Of a stretch of DNA of 64,000 bases, positions 25,466-35,185 are shown piece after piece. Under the pieces are notes generated by a model. That model did no database searches. It was not told the origin of the DNA and saw only the letters and a program-made list of their open reading frames with translations. Source of the DNA: Thermoclostridium stercorarium subsp. stercorarium DSM 8532 (lineage in GTDB: Bacteria > Bacillota > Clostridia > DSM-8532); NCBI RefSeq assembly GCF_000331995.1, contig NC_020134.1, positions 2,021,465 to 2,085,464 of the forward strand. Direction: 5' to 3'. The position numbers were made by a program, and so were the translations under genes. How positions within the stretch are numbered: position 1 is the stretch's first letter; every line of letters begins with the position of its first letter.

Positions 25466-26308
25466 TTATTTGTTATCAAGGCTTTTTTCCAGTATATCTG
25501 CCACAGGCTCAAGCCAGTTGCCTTCGAACAGCTCTATCAGTCCCTTGTCACACACGGCTGAGATTTCAGGATTGATAGGAAGCCTTGCAAGCACTTTTAA
25601 ATTGTGCATACCCGCGATTTCATCAATATGGCTGTCGCCGAAAATTTTATGTTCGGTGCCGCAGTCAGGACATTTATAATACGACATGTTTTCTACAAGG
25701 CCTATAATAGGAATATTCATCATTTCAGCCATTCTGACGGCTTTTGACACAATCATTGATACCAAATCCTGAGGCGAAGTTACGACAATAATCCCGTCAA
25801 CGGCAATGGACTGGAAAACCGTCAAAGGTACGTCTCCGGTGCCGGGCGGCATATCAATGAACATAAAATCCACATCGCTCCATATAACGTTCGTCCAGAA
25901 CTGTTTCACCAAATTGCCAATCATCGGACCTCTCCATACAACAGGATCGGTATCGTTCTCCAGAAGCAAATTGACGGACATAATATCTATGCCTGTCCTG
26001 CTTCTGACGGGTAACAGGCCGAATTCATTGCCCGTTGCCTTTTGCTTTATCCCGAATGCTTTAGGAATGGAAGGCCCTGTGATGTCAGCATCCATAATTG
26101 CGGTATGATAACCCCTTCTGTTCATTGTAACCGCCAGCATTGAGGTTACAAGCGACTTGCCCACTCCTCCCTTGCCGCTTACAATACCGATGACTTTTTT
26201 AATACTGCTCATTTCATGCGGCTTTTCACGGAAATCAACTTTCCGTTCCGTTCTTGCAGCGCAGTCATCCGTACAACTGCCACAGTTTTGATTGCACATT
26301 GTACCCAT
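25466..26308 (-). CDS. mrp: Mrp/NBP35-type Fe-S cluster carrier ATPase
   Basis: P-loop ATPase of 280 residues that binds and delivers Fe-S clusters (ApbC/Nbp35 family). The deviant Walker A GKGGVGKS is at about residues 45-52. DADITGPSIPKAF and FIDMPPGTGD follow, then the C-terminal CPDCG cluster-binding pair (about 216). An extra N-terminal Cys cluster (CNQNCGSCTDDC, residues 5-16) resembles the ferredoxin-like N-terminus of NBP35 proteins. AAAGGAG precedes the ATG. Useful in a cell with many Fe-S enzymes such as the hydrogenases in this window. Confidence 0.88.
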   Translation of the reverse strand: MGTMCNQNCGSCTDDCAARTERKVDFREKPHEMSSIKKVIGIVSGKGGVGKSLVTSMLAVTMNRRGYHTAIMDADITGPSIPKAFGIKQKATGNEFGLLPVRSRTGIDIMSVNLLLENDTDPVVWRGPMIGNLVKQFWTNVIWSDVDFMFIDMPPGTGDVPLTVFQSIAVDGIIVVTSPQDLVSMIVSKAVRMAEMMNIPIIGLVENMSYYKCPDCGTEHKIFGDSHIDEIAGMHNLKVLARLPINPEISAVCDKGLIELFEGNWLEPVADILEKSLDNK

Positions 26309-26804
26309 GGTTTTTTCTCCTTTCAGATTAAAGCATATATTTCATAAACTTATCATTGGTATATTTACCCTTTGTTTTTTGTTCTCTGCAGGTAATTTTC
26401 ATCCTTAAAGCCTTTTCAAAATTTTACAATCTATAAATAAAAGGAACTAAAAAAATAAAAAATTCTGGCGCACTATTCTTAGAATATATCAAAAATCCGG
26501 AAAATAAAAACCCAAAATAACAGAATACAGTACGGATGGGTGGCATAATTTTTTCTTTACTGCCGTTTAACGCCTGTAATTAGTCAATTCAACAGCCTTT
26601 ATAACCAGATCATCCTTCTCCGTTCACCCCGTTACATCCGTCCTTTGCTGTATGGTACGTCCTTTACAGACTTAATCTCCTGCCTTGTACAAGTTGAGCA
26701 AATTTAAATTGTGTAAACAGCCTAAATTACCCGACTTTTACCATTGATCATCTTTTAATGTTGACATAAAATACTTTTCAGTAGAAACTATCCGGAGGTG
26801 CTCC
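26309..26804. other. Divergent intergenic region
   Basis: About 500 bases between mrp (-) and the MarR gene (+). A TTGACA lies at 26761-26766 in front of the MarR gene, with a poor -10. A small palindrome TATTCTTAGAATA is at 26474-26486. I see no gene here. Confidence 0.4.
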
Positions 26805-27251
26805 ATGGACATAGACAGTATGGCAGTCGAACTCAGCCAAATGCACATTGACAATGCAAAACTCCTTACACAGATTGCAAATGCCCTGTCCATGAGCGGC
26901 GAAATGGGCGTTTTGCTGTGGCTGAGCCAACAAAAAAGTAGAACTTACGCTACTGATATAATAAAACACTTCGGTTTAACGCCCGGCCGAGTTGCGAATA
27001 TCTTAAAAAAACTGGAGCAGCGTCAGTTAATTGTCCGGCATGAAGATACCGTAGATCAGCGAAAGTTTTGCATATTACTGACAAAAAAAGGCGTCATGTA
27101 CGCAAATGAGCTTTACTCGCAGATGAATGACGGTCATGCCCGGATTCTGGCGGCTCTGGGCCAGGAAGATGCGTCTGAGGGATTAAGAATCCTCAAGCGC
27201 GTTATTACTCTGATTAACAACGGGGTAAAACTTCACACAGCCGATTCATAA
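26805..27251 (+). CDS. MarR-family regulator upstream of feoAB
   Basis: 148-residue winged-helix transcription factor. The MarR core is clear: GVLLWLSQQKSRTYATDIIK, recognition helix region LTPGRVANILKKLEQRQLIV, wing RHEDTVDQRKFCILLTKKG. CGGAGGTG precedes the ATG. It is directly upstream of the FeoA-FeoB gene (62 bases), so it may regulate ferrous-iron uptake; no metal-binding motif is obvious, and that link is inference. Confidence 0.8.
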   Translation: MDIDSMAVELSQMHIDNAKLLTQIANALSMSGEMGVLLWLSQQKSRTYATDIIKHFGLTPGRVANILKKLEQRQLIVRHEDTVDQRKFCILLTKKGVMYANELYSQMNDGHARILAALGQEDASEGLRILKRVITLINNGVKLHTADS

Positions 27252-27313
27252 TTACATTCATGCCTGTTTTGCCCACTGCACCATCCGGAAGCCATAAGAA
27301 AAGAGGGCATTGT

Positions 27314-29650
27314 ATGACACTAAATGAGATAGAAATCGGAAAAACAGCGGTCATAACCAAAGTAGGCGGAGAAGGTGCCTTGCGACAGCATTTGCTGGAC
27401 ATGGGGGTAATTCCCGGCGCGGAGGTCACCATAGTTAGATACGCACCGATGGGTGATCCTGTTGAGGTAATAATCCACGGTTATGCACTGACTTTGAGGC
27501 TGGACGACGCAAAAAAAATAGAAGTCAGGCCTGTATCCGAACCTGCAAAAAAAGCGGAAAAAAAGCGCTCAACATCAAAGACCGTTCATCCCAATCTCGG
27601 TGAAAGGGGAAAGTCCCGTTCAAAAAGCAATTGCACCCCGTTACCTGAAGGAACAACGTTGACCTTTGCACTGGTCGGAAATCAGAACTGTGGCAAAACC
27701 ACGCTTTTTAATCAGCTCACAGGCGCCAATCAGCATGTGGGCAATTTCCCCGGCGTGACGGTTGATCGTAAAGACGGCGTAATCAAGGGGCATCCAAATA
27801 CAATTGTTACCGATTTACCCGGCATTTACTCAATGTCGCCCTACAGCAACGAAGAGATCGTATCCCGTAATTTCGTTCTTTACGAAAAGCCAAAGGCCAT
27901 TATCAACATAGTAGACGCCACCAATATAGAACGCAACCTGTATCTTACCATGCAACTGCTGGAAATGAATGTCCCCATGGTTGTTGCGCTGAATATGATG
28001 GACGAACTGACCGCAAACGGCGGAACCATAGACATAAATACCATGGAAGCCATGCTCGGTGTTCCCGTCGTTCCTATATCCGCAGCGAAAAATCAGGGAA
28101 TAAACGAACTGGTGGAACATGCAATTCACGTTGCCCGCTATCAGGAAAAACCCCTGCATCAGGATTTCTGTGACGAAAACGGCGAACGTGGCGCCGTTCA
28201 CCGCTGTCTGCACAGTATATATCATCTGATTGAGGACCATGCAAAAAAGGCTCAGATTCCTCCCCGCTTTGCAGCAAGCAAGGTAATTGAGGGCGACCCT
28301 CTGGTCATATCACAGCTTGAGCTTGATCAAAACGAAATAGAAACAATAGAGCATATTATTCTTCAAATGGAAAAAGAACGCGGGCTTGACAGGCATGCCG
28401 CAATTGCCGATATGCGGTATGCATTTATCAGGAAAGTGTGCGACGCCAGCGTGACAAAGCCCCAAAAAAGCAGGGAAAGCATACGGAGTGAAAAAATCGA
28501 CCGCGTTCTTACAGGTAAATGGACTGCAATACCAATATTTGTTCTGATAATGGCAGCCGTTTTCTGGCTGACATTTGACGTGATTGGTGGCACGCTCCAG
28601 GGCTGGCTGGAAGAAGTAATATATGCTCTTACCGAACTTACCGATAAAGGGCTGACCAGGCTTGGCGTAAATGCTGTATTGCACAGGCTTATCATTGACG
28701 GAATTTTTACCGGTGTGGGAACGGTTTTAAGCTTCCTTCCGATAATCGTCACGCTGTTCTTCTTCCTCTCTCTGCTTGAAGACAGTGGTTATATAGCCCG
28801 TGTGGCGTTTTTTATGGACAAGCTGCTTCGTAAAATAGGACTGTCCGGCCGGAGCATAGTCCCACTGCTGATAGGATTCGGCTGCACCGTTCCGGCGGTT
28901 ATGTCCACCCGTACCCTGCCAAGTGAACGGGACAGGAAGATGACAATCCTTCTTACTCCGTTTATGAGTTGTACGGCAAAACTGCCCATATATGCGTTTT
29001 TCGTCGACGCGTTTTTCCCGAAATACAAAGCGCTTATTATGAGCGGACTTTACTTTCTCGGCATTGCCGTTGGCATCCTTGTCGCGCTGCTGTTTAAGAA
29101 TACCCTTTTCAAGGGTGAGGCGGTACCGTTCGTGATGGAACTTCCCAATTACCGTATGCCAAGCACCCGGAATGTCGGACAGCTTTTGTGGGAAAAAGCC
29201 AAGGATTTCCTTCAGAGAGCGTTTACCATTATTTTTCTTGCAACTATTGTCATTTGGATACTGCAGAGTTTTGATCCCCATTTCTACCCGGTTGAAAACC
29301 AGCAGGACAGCATTCTGGCGATTATTGCCGGCTGGCTGACACCAATAATGAAGCCGGTTGGGCTTGGGGACTGGAGGATATGCACATCGCTGATAAGCGG
29401 ATTTTTGGCAAAGGAAAACGTTGTATCCACTTTTAAAATCCTTTTTGGTCAGGACGTACCCGCTGTAATGGCACCGGCCACTGCAGCGTCACTGCTGGTG
29501 TTTTCCCTCCTCTACACCCCATGTGTCGCAGCCATTGCTTCAATTAAAAGAGAACTTGGGGCAAAATGGGCTTTCGGAGTAATTGCATGGCAGTGTTTCG
29601 TTGCCTGGTGCGCCGCTTTGGTTACACATCTTATTGTCGTTCTTGTTTAG
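27314..29650 (+). CDS. feoB: FeoA-FeoB fusion, ferrous iron transporter
   Basis: Membrane GTPase that imports Fe2+. Residues 1-75 are a FeoA (SH3-like) domain (MTLNEIEIGKTAVITKVGGE), then a basic linker (75-110), then the FeoB G domain with G1 GNQNCGKTT (about 121; the usual Pro is Gln), GNFPGVT and DLPGIYS. A helical insert follows, then a membrane part of roughly eight or more helices with the Gate motifs around GFGCTVPAVMSTRTL and FLAKENVV. FeoA and FeoB are usually separate genes; fusion occurs in some Firmicutes. The start is set at the ATG after AAGAGGG. It follows the MarR gene in the same direction. Confidence 0.92.
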   Translation: MTLNEIEIGKTAVITKVGGEGALRQHLLDMGVIPGAEVTIVRYAPMGDPVEVIIHGYALTLRLDDAKKIEVRPVSEPAKKAEKKRSTSKTVHPNLGERGKSRSKSNCTPLPEGTTLTFALVGNQNCGKTTLFNQLTGANQHVGNFPGVTVDRKDGVIKGHPNTIVTDLPGIYSMSPYSNEEIVSRNFVLYEKPKAIINIVDATNIERNLYLTMQLLEMNVPMVVALNMMDELTANGGTIDINTMEAMLGVPVVPISAAKNQGINELVEHAIHVARYQEKPLHQDFCDENGERGAVHRCLHSIYHLIEDHAKKAQIPPRFAASKVIEGDPLVISQLELDQNEIETIEHIILQMEKERGLDRHAAIADMRYAFIRKVCDASVTKPQKSRESIRSEKIDRVLTGKWTAIPIFVLIMAAVFWLTFDVIGGTLQGWLEEVIYALTELTDKGLTRLGVNAVLHRLIIDGIFTGVGTVLSFLPIIVTLFFFLSLLEDSGYIARVAFFMDKLLRKIGLSGRSIVPLLIGFGCTVPAVMSTRTLPSERDRKMTILLTPFMSCTAKLPIYAFFVDAFFPKYKALIMSGLYFLGIAVGILVALLFKNTLFKGEAVPFVMELPNYRMPSTRNVGQLLWEKAKDFLQRAFTIIFLATIVIWILQSFDPHFYPVENQQDSILAIIAGWLTPIMKPVGLGDWRICTSLISGFLAKENVVSTFKILFGQDVPAVMAPATAASLLVFSLLYTPCVAAIASIKRELGAKWAFGVIAWQCFVAWCAALVTHLIVVLV

Positions 29651-29832
29651 GTAACTTTAATAATTTTCCGCAGCAAAATAAAAAGTCCCCGGGCACTGCC
29701 CTGCCGGACATGATAAACAAAATTGCAAACCTTCAACGATTTAAATCCATCTGTGTTGACGAGTCCCAAAATCATTATTAAAAATATTAACATAATAAAC
29801 CAAAACATAAAATGGAAGGTAGGTGCAGAATT

Positions 29833-30600
29833 ATGAAAAAATTTAGTTTCAAATCCTTCATGTTAGGTGTTTTGGTAACCGTATTGATCGCAGAGTCGGC
29901 TTTACCAGGGCTTGCCGCCGCAACAATGAAAACCGCCGAACTGTATTACAATTCCATTAAAGTCAAACTTAACGGTAAAATACTGGATCTGAGAGACACA
30001 AAAGGAAATCCTGTTGAACCCTTTGTAATGAATGGTACGACTTACCTGCCGGTTAGAGCAATTGCAGAAGCCCTTGGTTTACCGGTATCGTGGGACGCTG
30101 AAACCCAAACCGTCGTATTGGGTCAGGATCCGGAGTATAACCAGCCCGCCGCGTGGCTTGGGGATTTAAAAACTTTTACGGGAGAACACAGATATTTCGT
30201 GAACGATTCGGGTATATATGAAGGTATCGATTTTATGGCAAATGACGGCTCCACTTATGAAAGATATTGGTATCCTGACACTAAAGAAGTGATCTATTTG
30301 TTGAACGATCAATACAGCAAATTCACCGGTACAATTTATTTAACTGAAGATGCAAAAAATGCCATACAAGGATTTAAAAACGGCAGATCAAGATATTTAA
30401 TCTATCTTGACGACAGGCTGGTTTACACTTCCGATGAAATAAAACCCGGAAGCCTTCCCTGCGAATTTTCCATTGACGTTACCAATGCATATAAAATGAA
30501 GATTGTCCATCAATGGGATCATACTGGGTATAGTGGTTTTTACAATAGCACTGACGGAGCATCTTCAACACCAATCGGAAATCCTGCGCTTTGGAAATAA
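29833..30600 (+). CDS. Secreted protein with copper-amine-oxidase-type stalk domain and NPCBM-like domain
   Basis: 255-residue exported protein. A signal peptide (about residues 1-29, ending LAA) precedes a 'copper amine oxidase N-terminal' stalk domain (about 35-105, with VEPFVMNGTTYLPVRAIAEA and LGLPVSWDAETQTV). That domain name does not mean copper or amine oxidase activity. The C-terminal half (about 110-235) has the look of a beta-sandwich NPCBM/NEW2-like carbohydrate-binding domain. AGGTAGGTG precedes the ATG. A terminator follows. It is monocistronic; it probably acts at the cell surface, with ligand unknown. Confidence 0.7.
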   Translation: MKKFSFKSFMLGVLVTVLIAESALPGLAAATMKTAELYYNSIKVKLNGKILDLRDTKGNPVEPFVMNGTTYLPVRAIAEALGLPVSWDAETQTVVLGQDPEYNQPAAWLGDLKTFTGEHRYFVNDSGIYEGIDFMANDGSTYERYWYPDTKEVIYLLNDQYSKFTGTIYLTEDAKNAIQGFKNGRSRYLIYLDDRLVYTSDEIKPGSLPCEFSIDVTNAYKMKIVHQWDHTGYSGFYNSTDGASSTPIGNPALWK

Positions 30601-30655
30601 ATCAGACTCAGTTGTTACAATCCTTTCCAATACATATGCCTGAATAACGGAATGC

Positions 30656-30701
30656 AAAAAATACTCTATTCCTGTGATATCACCGGAAGAGAGTATTTTT
30701 T
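30656..30701 (+). terminator. Terminator of the stalk-domain gene
   Basis: Perfect 12-base arms AAAAAATACTCT and AGAGTATTTTTT around a 22-base loop, giving a T run on the plus strand and, by symmetry, also on the minus strand. It lies 55 bases after the stop. Confidence 0.8.
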
Positions 30702-30799
30702 GTTTTCGACCCATTTGCTCAATTGCCCCTTTTTCCCCTATGTTTTTCAGTTTGTCCATTACATCTTCCATTAAACCGAACAGGATAATACTATATAAA

Positions 30800-30835
30800 C
30801 ATAATAAAACCCCCGCGAGTGGAGGTTTTATTATG
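30800..30835 (-). terminator. Terminator-like hairpin after the FAD oxidoreductase gene
   Basis: Fifteen-base arms with one mismatch (CATAATAAAACC... and ...GGTTTTATTATG) and a six-base loop. On the minus strand it lies 43 bases after the stop of the oxidoreductase gene and ends in GGTTTTATTATGTTTATA. Confidence 0.6.
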
Positions 30836-30878
30836 CTGCCCTTTGGAAAAATTTCGGTTTAAGCATCACACACCGTAA

Positions 30879-32105
30879 TCAGTTATGCAGAATATTATTG
30901 ACAGCCTCGGCACTTACTTCGGTCATGAGCATGGCCTGAAGTTTATTAAAAGCTTTTGCAGGTTCACCGACAAGCATAAACCCGACAAACAATCCATTGC
31001 GGAAAATCAGCTTTGAATAAGAAAAAGCCTTTTTGTCTATTTTCCGTTCTGTTTTATAATCCGCCACTGAATTTCCAGAGCGGGCAATGCCGGTATCTCC
31101 TGAACAAACAACTCTCGTTCCCATAGTGGCAAGAACATAAGGAACATCGGCTGCCTTGTATATGGCATTTCCTCCAGCGGCATTGGTTCCGGCAACCTGT
31201 CCCTGTTTGCCTGCCACCGCCCACTGTCCGAACCATTTGCCATTGACGCTTGCCACATCTCCTGCTGCGTATATATCCTTAATATTGGTTTCCATTTTCT
31301 CATTAACTTCAACAAAACGGTCCATTATAATGCCACAATTCCGGCATAAATCAGTGTTTGGCGCAACGCCAACCGCCACTATTACAATATCGGCTTCAAG
31401 CCGTGTGCTGTCGGTCATACGCACACTTTTAACATGCCCTTTAATATCCCCTTCAAAGCCTTCTACGGATTTTCCGCATAAAACCGATATTCCAAGGCTT
31501 TCCACCTTATTTCTGAATACCTCGGATCCGTCTTCATCAAGTTGTTTGGGCAAAAGCCTCGGCATGGCTTCTATCAGTGACACGCCGATACCCGTTTCGG
31601 AAATTTTGTATGCGGCTTCAAGCCCAAGCAGCCCGCCACCGATGACAACCGCTTTTTTTGCACCCTGAAGGCTTTCGTTAATACCGGCTATGTCTTCAAC
31701 TGTCCATACCGTATGGATTCCTTTAAGCTCTTTACCTTTAAATGGCGGCATAATCGGCGTACTGCCTGTGGCAAGTATCAGGCTGTCGTAATGATACTCC
31801 CTGCCGCTTGCCGCGATTTTTTTCTTTCCGGGGTGTATTGCCGTAACTTTTGCTCCCAGTTCCACCCTGATCCTGTTTTTTTCAAACCATTCCTCACTGT
31901 TGAGCTTAAGTTTGTCATAATCAATGTTTTTACCAATATAATCACATAAGCGCAGCCTGTAGTATGGCAACCTGTTTTCGGCACAAAACATGGTTATTTC
32001 GGCGTCCGGGTCCTGGGCTCTGGCTGCCTTTGCGGCTGAAAAACCCGCAGCTCCGTTCCCTGCAATCAGGATTTGTCTTGAACCTCCTGAAAAACCCGCA
32101 CTCAT
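30879..32105 (-). CDS. FAD-dependent NAD(P)H oxidoreductase (rubredoxin reductase/NROR-like)
   Basis: Pyridine nucleotide-disulfide-type flavoprotein of 408 residues. An N-terminal FAD-binding Rossmann motif (AGNGAAGFSAAKAAR) is followed by ATGSTP, the NAD(P)H-binding motif VVIGGGLLGLEAAYK (about 150) and the second FAD motif DIYAAGDVAS (about 275). It fits NADH:rubredoxin oxidoreductase or related nitrite-reductase-like flavoproteins, which help remove oxygen in anaerobes. No rubredoxin gene is nearby. The start at 32105 is chosen because GGAGG lies eight bases upstream; the longer form has no such site. Confidence 0.8.
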   Translation of the reverse strand: MSAGFSGGSRQILIAGNGAAGFSAAKAARAQDPDAEITMFCAENRLPYYRLRLCDYIGKNIDYDKLKLNSEEWFEKNRIRVELGAKVTAIHPGKKKIAASGREYHYDSLILATGSTPIMPPFKGKELKGIHTVWTVEDIAGINESLQGAKKAVVIGGGLLGLEAAYKISETGIGVSLIEAMPRLLPKQLDEDGSEVFRNKVESLGISVLCGKSVEGFEGDIKGHVKSVRMTDSTRLEADIVIVAVGVAPNTDLCRNCGIIMDRFVEVNEKMETNIKDIYAAGDVASVNGKWFGQWAVAGKQGQVAGTNAAGGNAIYKAADVPYVLATMGTRVVCSGDTGIARSGNSVADYKTERKIDKKAFSYSKLIFRNGLFVGFMLVGEPAKAFNKLQAMLMTEVSAEAVNNILHN

Positions 32106-32269
32106 AATTATGGCCTCCGTAAACATAAATTATCGTTAAATTAACAATATCATTGTATCACACCGGAACAGGACCGGGGCACACAGATGTGAGCAGGATC
32201 AAAAAATTGCTGCTTCCGCTGATCTTTATATTTCGCATAAGAGTAAAATCGCATGCATTGCGAAAAATT

Positions 32270-33331
32270 TTATATATAATTGTAAGCTACCAGCCATACT
32301 ATTCCCAGAATTAACAGCTTACCGAATAAACCCACTCCTTTGGCGTCAAATATCATTCCCTTTGTAGTGGCTATGGCAATATACAACGCCCAGAAACGTG
32401 TACTTATGGGCTCATGCGTAATTGCAGCGCTGATGACGATATTACTAATTAAAACAATGACAAGAATGTTGGTAAGTATATTAGACAGGCTTTTCCCCTT
32501 CAGGAAATTTGTAAGATTAATCTCAAAACCGTTATATGTTTTTCGCCCACCGATCGGTTTTTGAAGATACGGTGCTTTTACTTTTCTGCGAAAAACAGAC
32601 GTATTACCATGATTTTCATAACCGGTGTATCCATGTTCATAACTCTGATAATCGGTGTATTGATTATTTCCATGGGATTCCTGTGTGCCCTGTGAATTTT
32701 CATCCTGCAGTAATGCGGGTAAATTAAATGCTCCTATGGTCATAAGCAAAATGAAAAGAGAAATGAACCAATGTTTAAATAAATTCCCGGTAAATAACAG
32801 AATTAATAAAACCAAAACGCCTATAAAACCAATTCCGATGAACAGTGACGAAGCTTGCATATTATATCCTGGATTATCCCGGCTGTTAAGAGCGTTACCG
32901 TCAGGAATATCAAACTGCGAAAAATTACTCCCCTGAAAAGGCCTGGAATTTGTTTCCTGTGTTCCGGCACCGGCGATTCTTGTTTTCAGAAAATCTTCAA
33001 AGGTAATTCCTATGTCGAACGTTCCATTGGGATATGTATTAACAAAGTCTTCAATATCTTTCCTCGTTACTCTGTAACCGTAATTCCTTTCAAAATTACA
33101 TCCGGGGGCATATTTCCCGCTGTTCTGTCCGAAAAAGTTGTAGCACCTGTGGATTAACGAAACCTTAAAGCTATAGTTTTCTTCTCCGAATACCATACCA
33201 CCTACTTCTTCCATATTGTATCTGCGTCCGTTTATACCAATTAAATAAGCCTCCATGCTGTCTATTTTTTTCTGCACGGGCAACTTTTTAAACTGATAGA
33301 ACTCTTCCTCAGTGATTTTATTGTTCATCAT
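32270..33331 (-). CDS. Membrane protein of unknown function
   Basis: Not recognised. 353 residues: a soluble N-terminal region (1-165) with several Tyr and Asn/Phe, including GRRYNMEEVGGMVFGEE and an ANF-like EDFVNTYPNG; two membrane helices (about 166-210); an acidic/Gln/Tyr-rich loop (215-265, HGNNQYTDYQSYEHGYTGYE); and about three more helices at the C-terminus (290-353). The Tyr-rich loop is probably outside the membrane. GGAG lies upstream of the ATG at 33331. It is monocistronic between the oxidoreductase and hydrogenase genes. Confidence 0.55.
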   Translation of the reverse strand: MMNNKITEEEFYQFKKLPVQKKIDSMEAYLIGINGRRYNMEEVGGMVFGEENYSFKVSLIHRCYNFFGQNSGKYAPGCNFERNYGYRVTRKDIEDFVNTYPNGTFDIGITFEDFLKTRIAGAGTQETNSRPFQGSNFSQFDIPDGNALNSRDNPGYNMQASSLFIGIGFIGVLVLLILLFTGNLFKHWFISLFILLMTIGAFNLPALLQDENSQGTQESHGNNQYTDYQSYEHGYTGYENHGNTSVFRRKVKAPYLQKPIGGRKTYNGFEINLTNFLKGKSLSNILTNILVIVLISNIVISAAITHEPISTRFWALYIAIATTKGMIFDAKGVGLFGKLLILGIVWLVAYNYI

Positions 33332-33591
33332 ACTACACCACTCCATAATGTTTTTTTACCTTTGTCCAATACCTGCCTTCCAGTCCTGCAGTCGTCATCG
33401 CATATAACCGTCTTCGTAATTAATTTCCCTGTTTTCTTTTATCCCTCTTAACCATCTCCTTCATAACCGGGGTTTGTCATTAATCAAGACCTGCTTATCT
33501 CCCGTTTAATATATTTAATATAAACGTATATCGACAAATATCGACCTGTTCTATATTATTTATTTTTAACTCAATATTCGGCCAATTTAAT

Positions 33592-33618
33592 TAAAAAACC
33601 ACCCTAATCCGGGTGGTT
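33592..33618 (-). terminator. Terminator of the adhE-hydrogenase operon
   Basis: Stem AACCACCC / GGGTGGTT with a six-base loop. On the minus strand it is followed by TTTTTTAATT. It lies 26 bases after the stop of the last hydrogenase gene. Confidence 0.85.
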
Positions 33619-33643
33619 TGTAAACTTTGCAGTATTTTACTGT

Positions 33644-35068
33644 TTATATCAACACCGATATTGCATCTGAAATGGTTTTTTCAAAGGCCTCCCTACCATA
33701 TTTATCAACCTCGGCCTTATCTTTCTCGCCATGCGTAAGGCAACCGGCACCGCCGATACACCCGCCTACGCAGGCCATTCCTTCAATGAAGTTCGCATCT
33801 GACATGTTTTTGCTTTTTTTCATCAGAGCAACTTTGCATTGTTCAATGCCGTCACAGATGCTTGATTTCAGTTCAAAGTCCGTAAAGCCGTGCTCTTTCA
33901 GCCCTTCAGCTATCGCATCGGTAAGACCTCCGCTGCGGGCAAAAATTCTGCCATAATACGACGCATTGTCCAGAACATCCTCAGGCAAAGTGGTAATGTC
34001 AATATCTTTGGAATCAAACAGCGCCTGTAATTCCTCAAAAGTTAAGACAACATCCACATAAGGTCTGACACTTTCTTTTTGAACTTCCGCCTTTTTGGCG
34101 GTACACGGGCCGATGAAAATCACTTTGCAGTTTTTCTCGCGTTCTTTCAAATACTTTGCAATAGTTGCCATAGGCGAAAGATTATGGGAAATGGACGGGG
34201 CCAGACCCGGGAAGTTCTTCTCCACATAACTGACAAACGCCGGACAGCAGGAGCTTATCAAAAATCCCTTCTCTACAAGTTCCCTGCTTTCGGAATAAGC
34301 CACCATGTCCGCTCCCAATGCCGCTTCAATAACAGTATAAAAGCCGAGTTCTTTTAACCCCGTAATCACCTGACCGAGTTTTGCGTAAGTAAACTGGCTG
34401 GAAATTGACGGAGCCACTACCGCATAAACTTTGTATTTCCTGTTGTTATCGCTTTTCTTTATAATATCAATCGCATCCAGAATATAAGACTTATCCATAA
34501 TCGCGCCAAACGGGCACTGATACACGCACGCACCGCACGCAATGCACTTTTTGTTGTCAATGGCAGCGGTTTTGGCCTCGCTCATATGAATTGCCTTTAT
34601 TTTACACGCATTCTCACAGGGACGGCGGAGGCTGATTATGGCGGAATAAGGGCAAACCCTCGAACATGCGCCGCATTCCCTGCATTTAGTCTTATCTATA
34701 TGCGCCACATGATTCTGGTCAAAATAAATAGCGCCGAATTTGCAGGCATCCTCACAGCGGTGAGCAAGACATCCTCTGCAGGCGTTAGTGACTTCGTAGC
34801 CACCCATCGGGCATTCATCGCAGGCTATCTCAATGACTTCAATAACATTCGGATTATCCTTGTTGCCACCCATAGCCAGCTTTACGCGTTCCGCTACAAT
34901 TGCACGCTCTTTATAAACACAACAGCGCATGGTCGGTGTCTTTCCGGGTATAATCATTTGCGGAATATCCATCAGGTTTTCAAGCAAAGTATCGTTCCAT
35001 GCGAGCCGTGCCACTTCCTTCAAAACCTTGTATTTTAAATGCTGGACTTTTGTATCGAACTTCCGCAT
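33644..35068 (-). CDS. FeFe-hydrogenase, group B-like, with N-terminal ferredoxin clusters
   Basis: 474 residues. The N-terminal half carries a Cys-rich region (CDECPMGGYEVTNACRGC) and two 4Fe-4S ferredoxin motifs (CRECGACSRVCP, CIACGACVYQCP). The H-cluster domain has L1 SSCCPAF (about residue 273), L2 GPCTAKKAE (about 321) and L3 GMACVGGCIGG (about 433). The ligand cysteines are present, but the flanking residues differ from the classical group A motifs (MPC replaced by GPC, no PGG in L3), which fits group B. It probably reacts with hydrogen through ferredoxin, as enzyme or sensor. Last gene of the operon, 117 bases after the phosphatase. AAGGTG precedes the ATG. Confidence 0.82.
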   Translation of the reverse strand: MRKFDTKVQHLKYKVLKEVARLAWNDTLLENLMDIPQMIIPGKTPTMRCCVYKERAIVAERVKLAMGGNKDNPNVIEVIEIACDECPMGGYEVTNACRGCLAHRCEDACKFGAIYFDQNHVAHIDKTKCRECGACSRVCPYSAIISLRRPCENACKIKAIHMSEAKTAAIDNKKCIACGACVYQCPFGAIMDKSYILDAIDIIKKSDNNRKYKVYAVVAPSISSQFTYAKLGQVITGLKELGFYTVIEAALGADMVAYSESRELVEKGFLISSCCPAFVSYVEKNFPGLAPSISHNLSPMATIAKYLKEREKNCKVIFIGPCTAKKAEVQKESVRPYVDVVLTFEELQALFDSKDIDITTLPEDVLDNASYYGRIFARSGGLTDAIAEGLKEHGFTDFELKSSICDGIEQCKVALMKKSKNMSDANFIEGMACVGGCIGGAGCLTHGEKDKAEVDKYGREAFEKTISDAISVLI

Positions 35069-35185
35069 TTTTTCACCTTCTTAAAACCAACTGACTTTTC
35101 AGGCAATACCCGCTGTTTCACGCAGGCATACGAATTTAATCTTAATATCAAAAATAATTTATGTCAAAATGTAATTTTCTCCTTC

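Noticed and set aside
29690-29730. Terminator after feoB
   Set aside because: A GC-rich stretch (CCCCGGGCACTGCCC) can fold weakly but has mismatches and no T run.
29833-30600. Copper amine oxidase
   Set aside because: Only the N-terminal stalk-type domain is present; the catalytic domain with its topaquinone site is absent.
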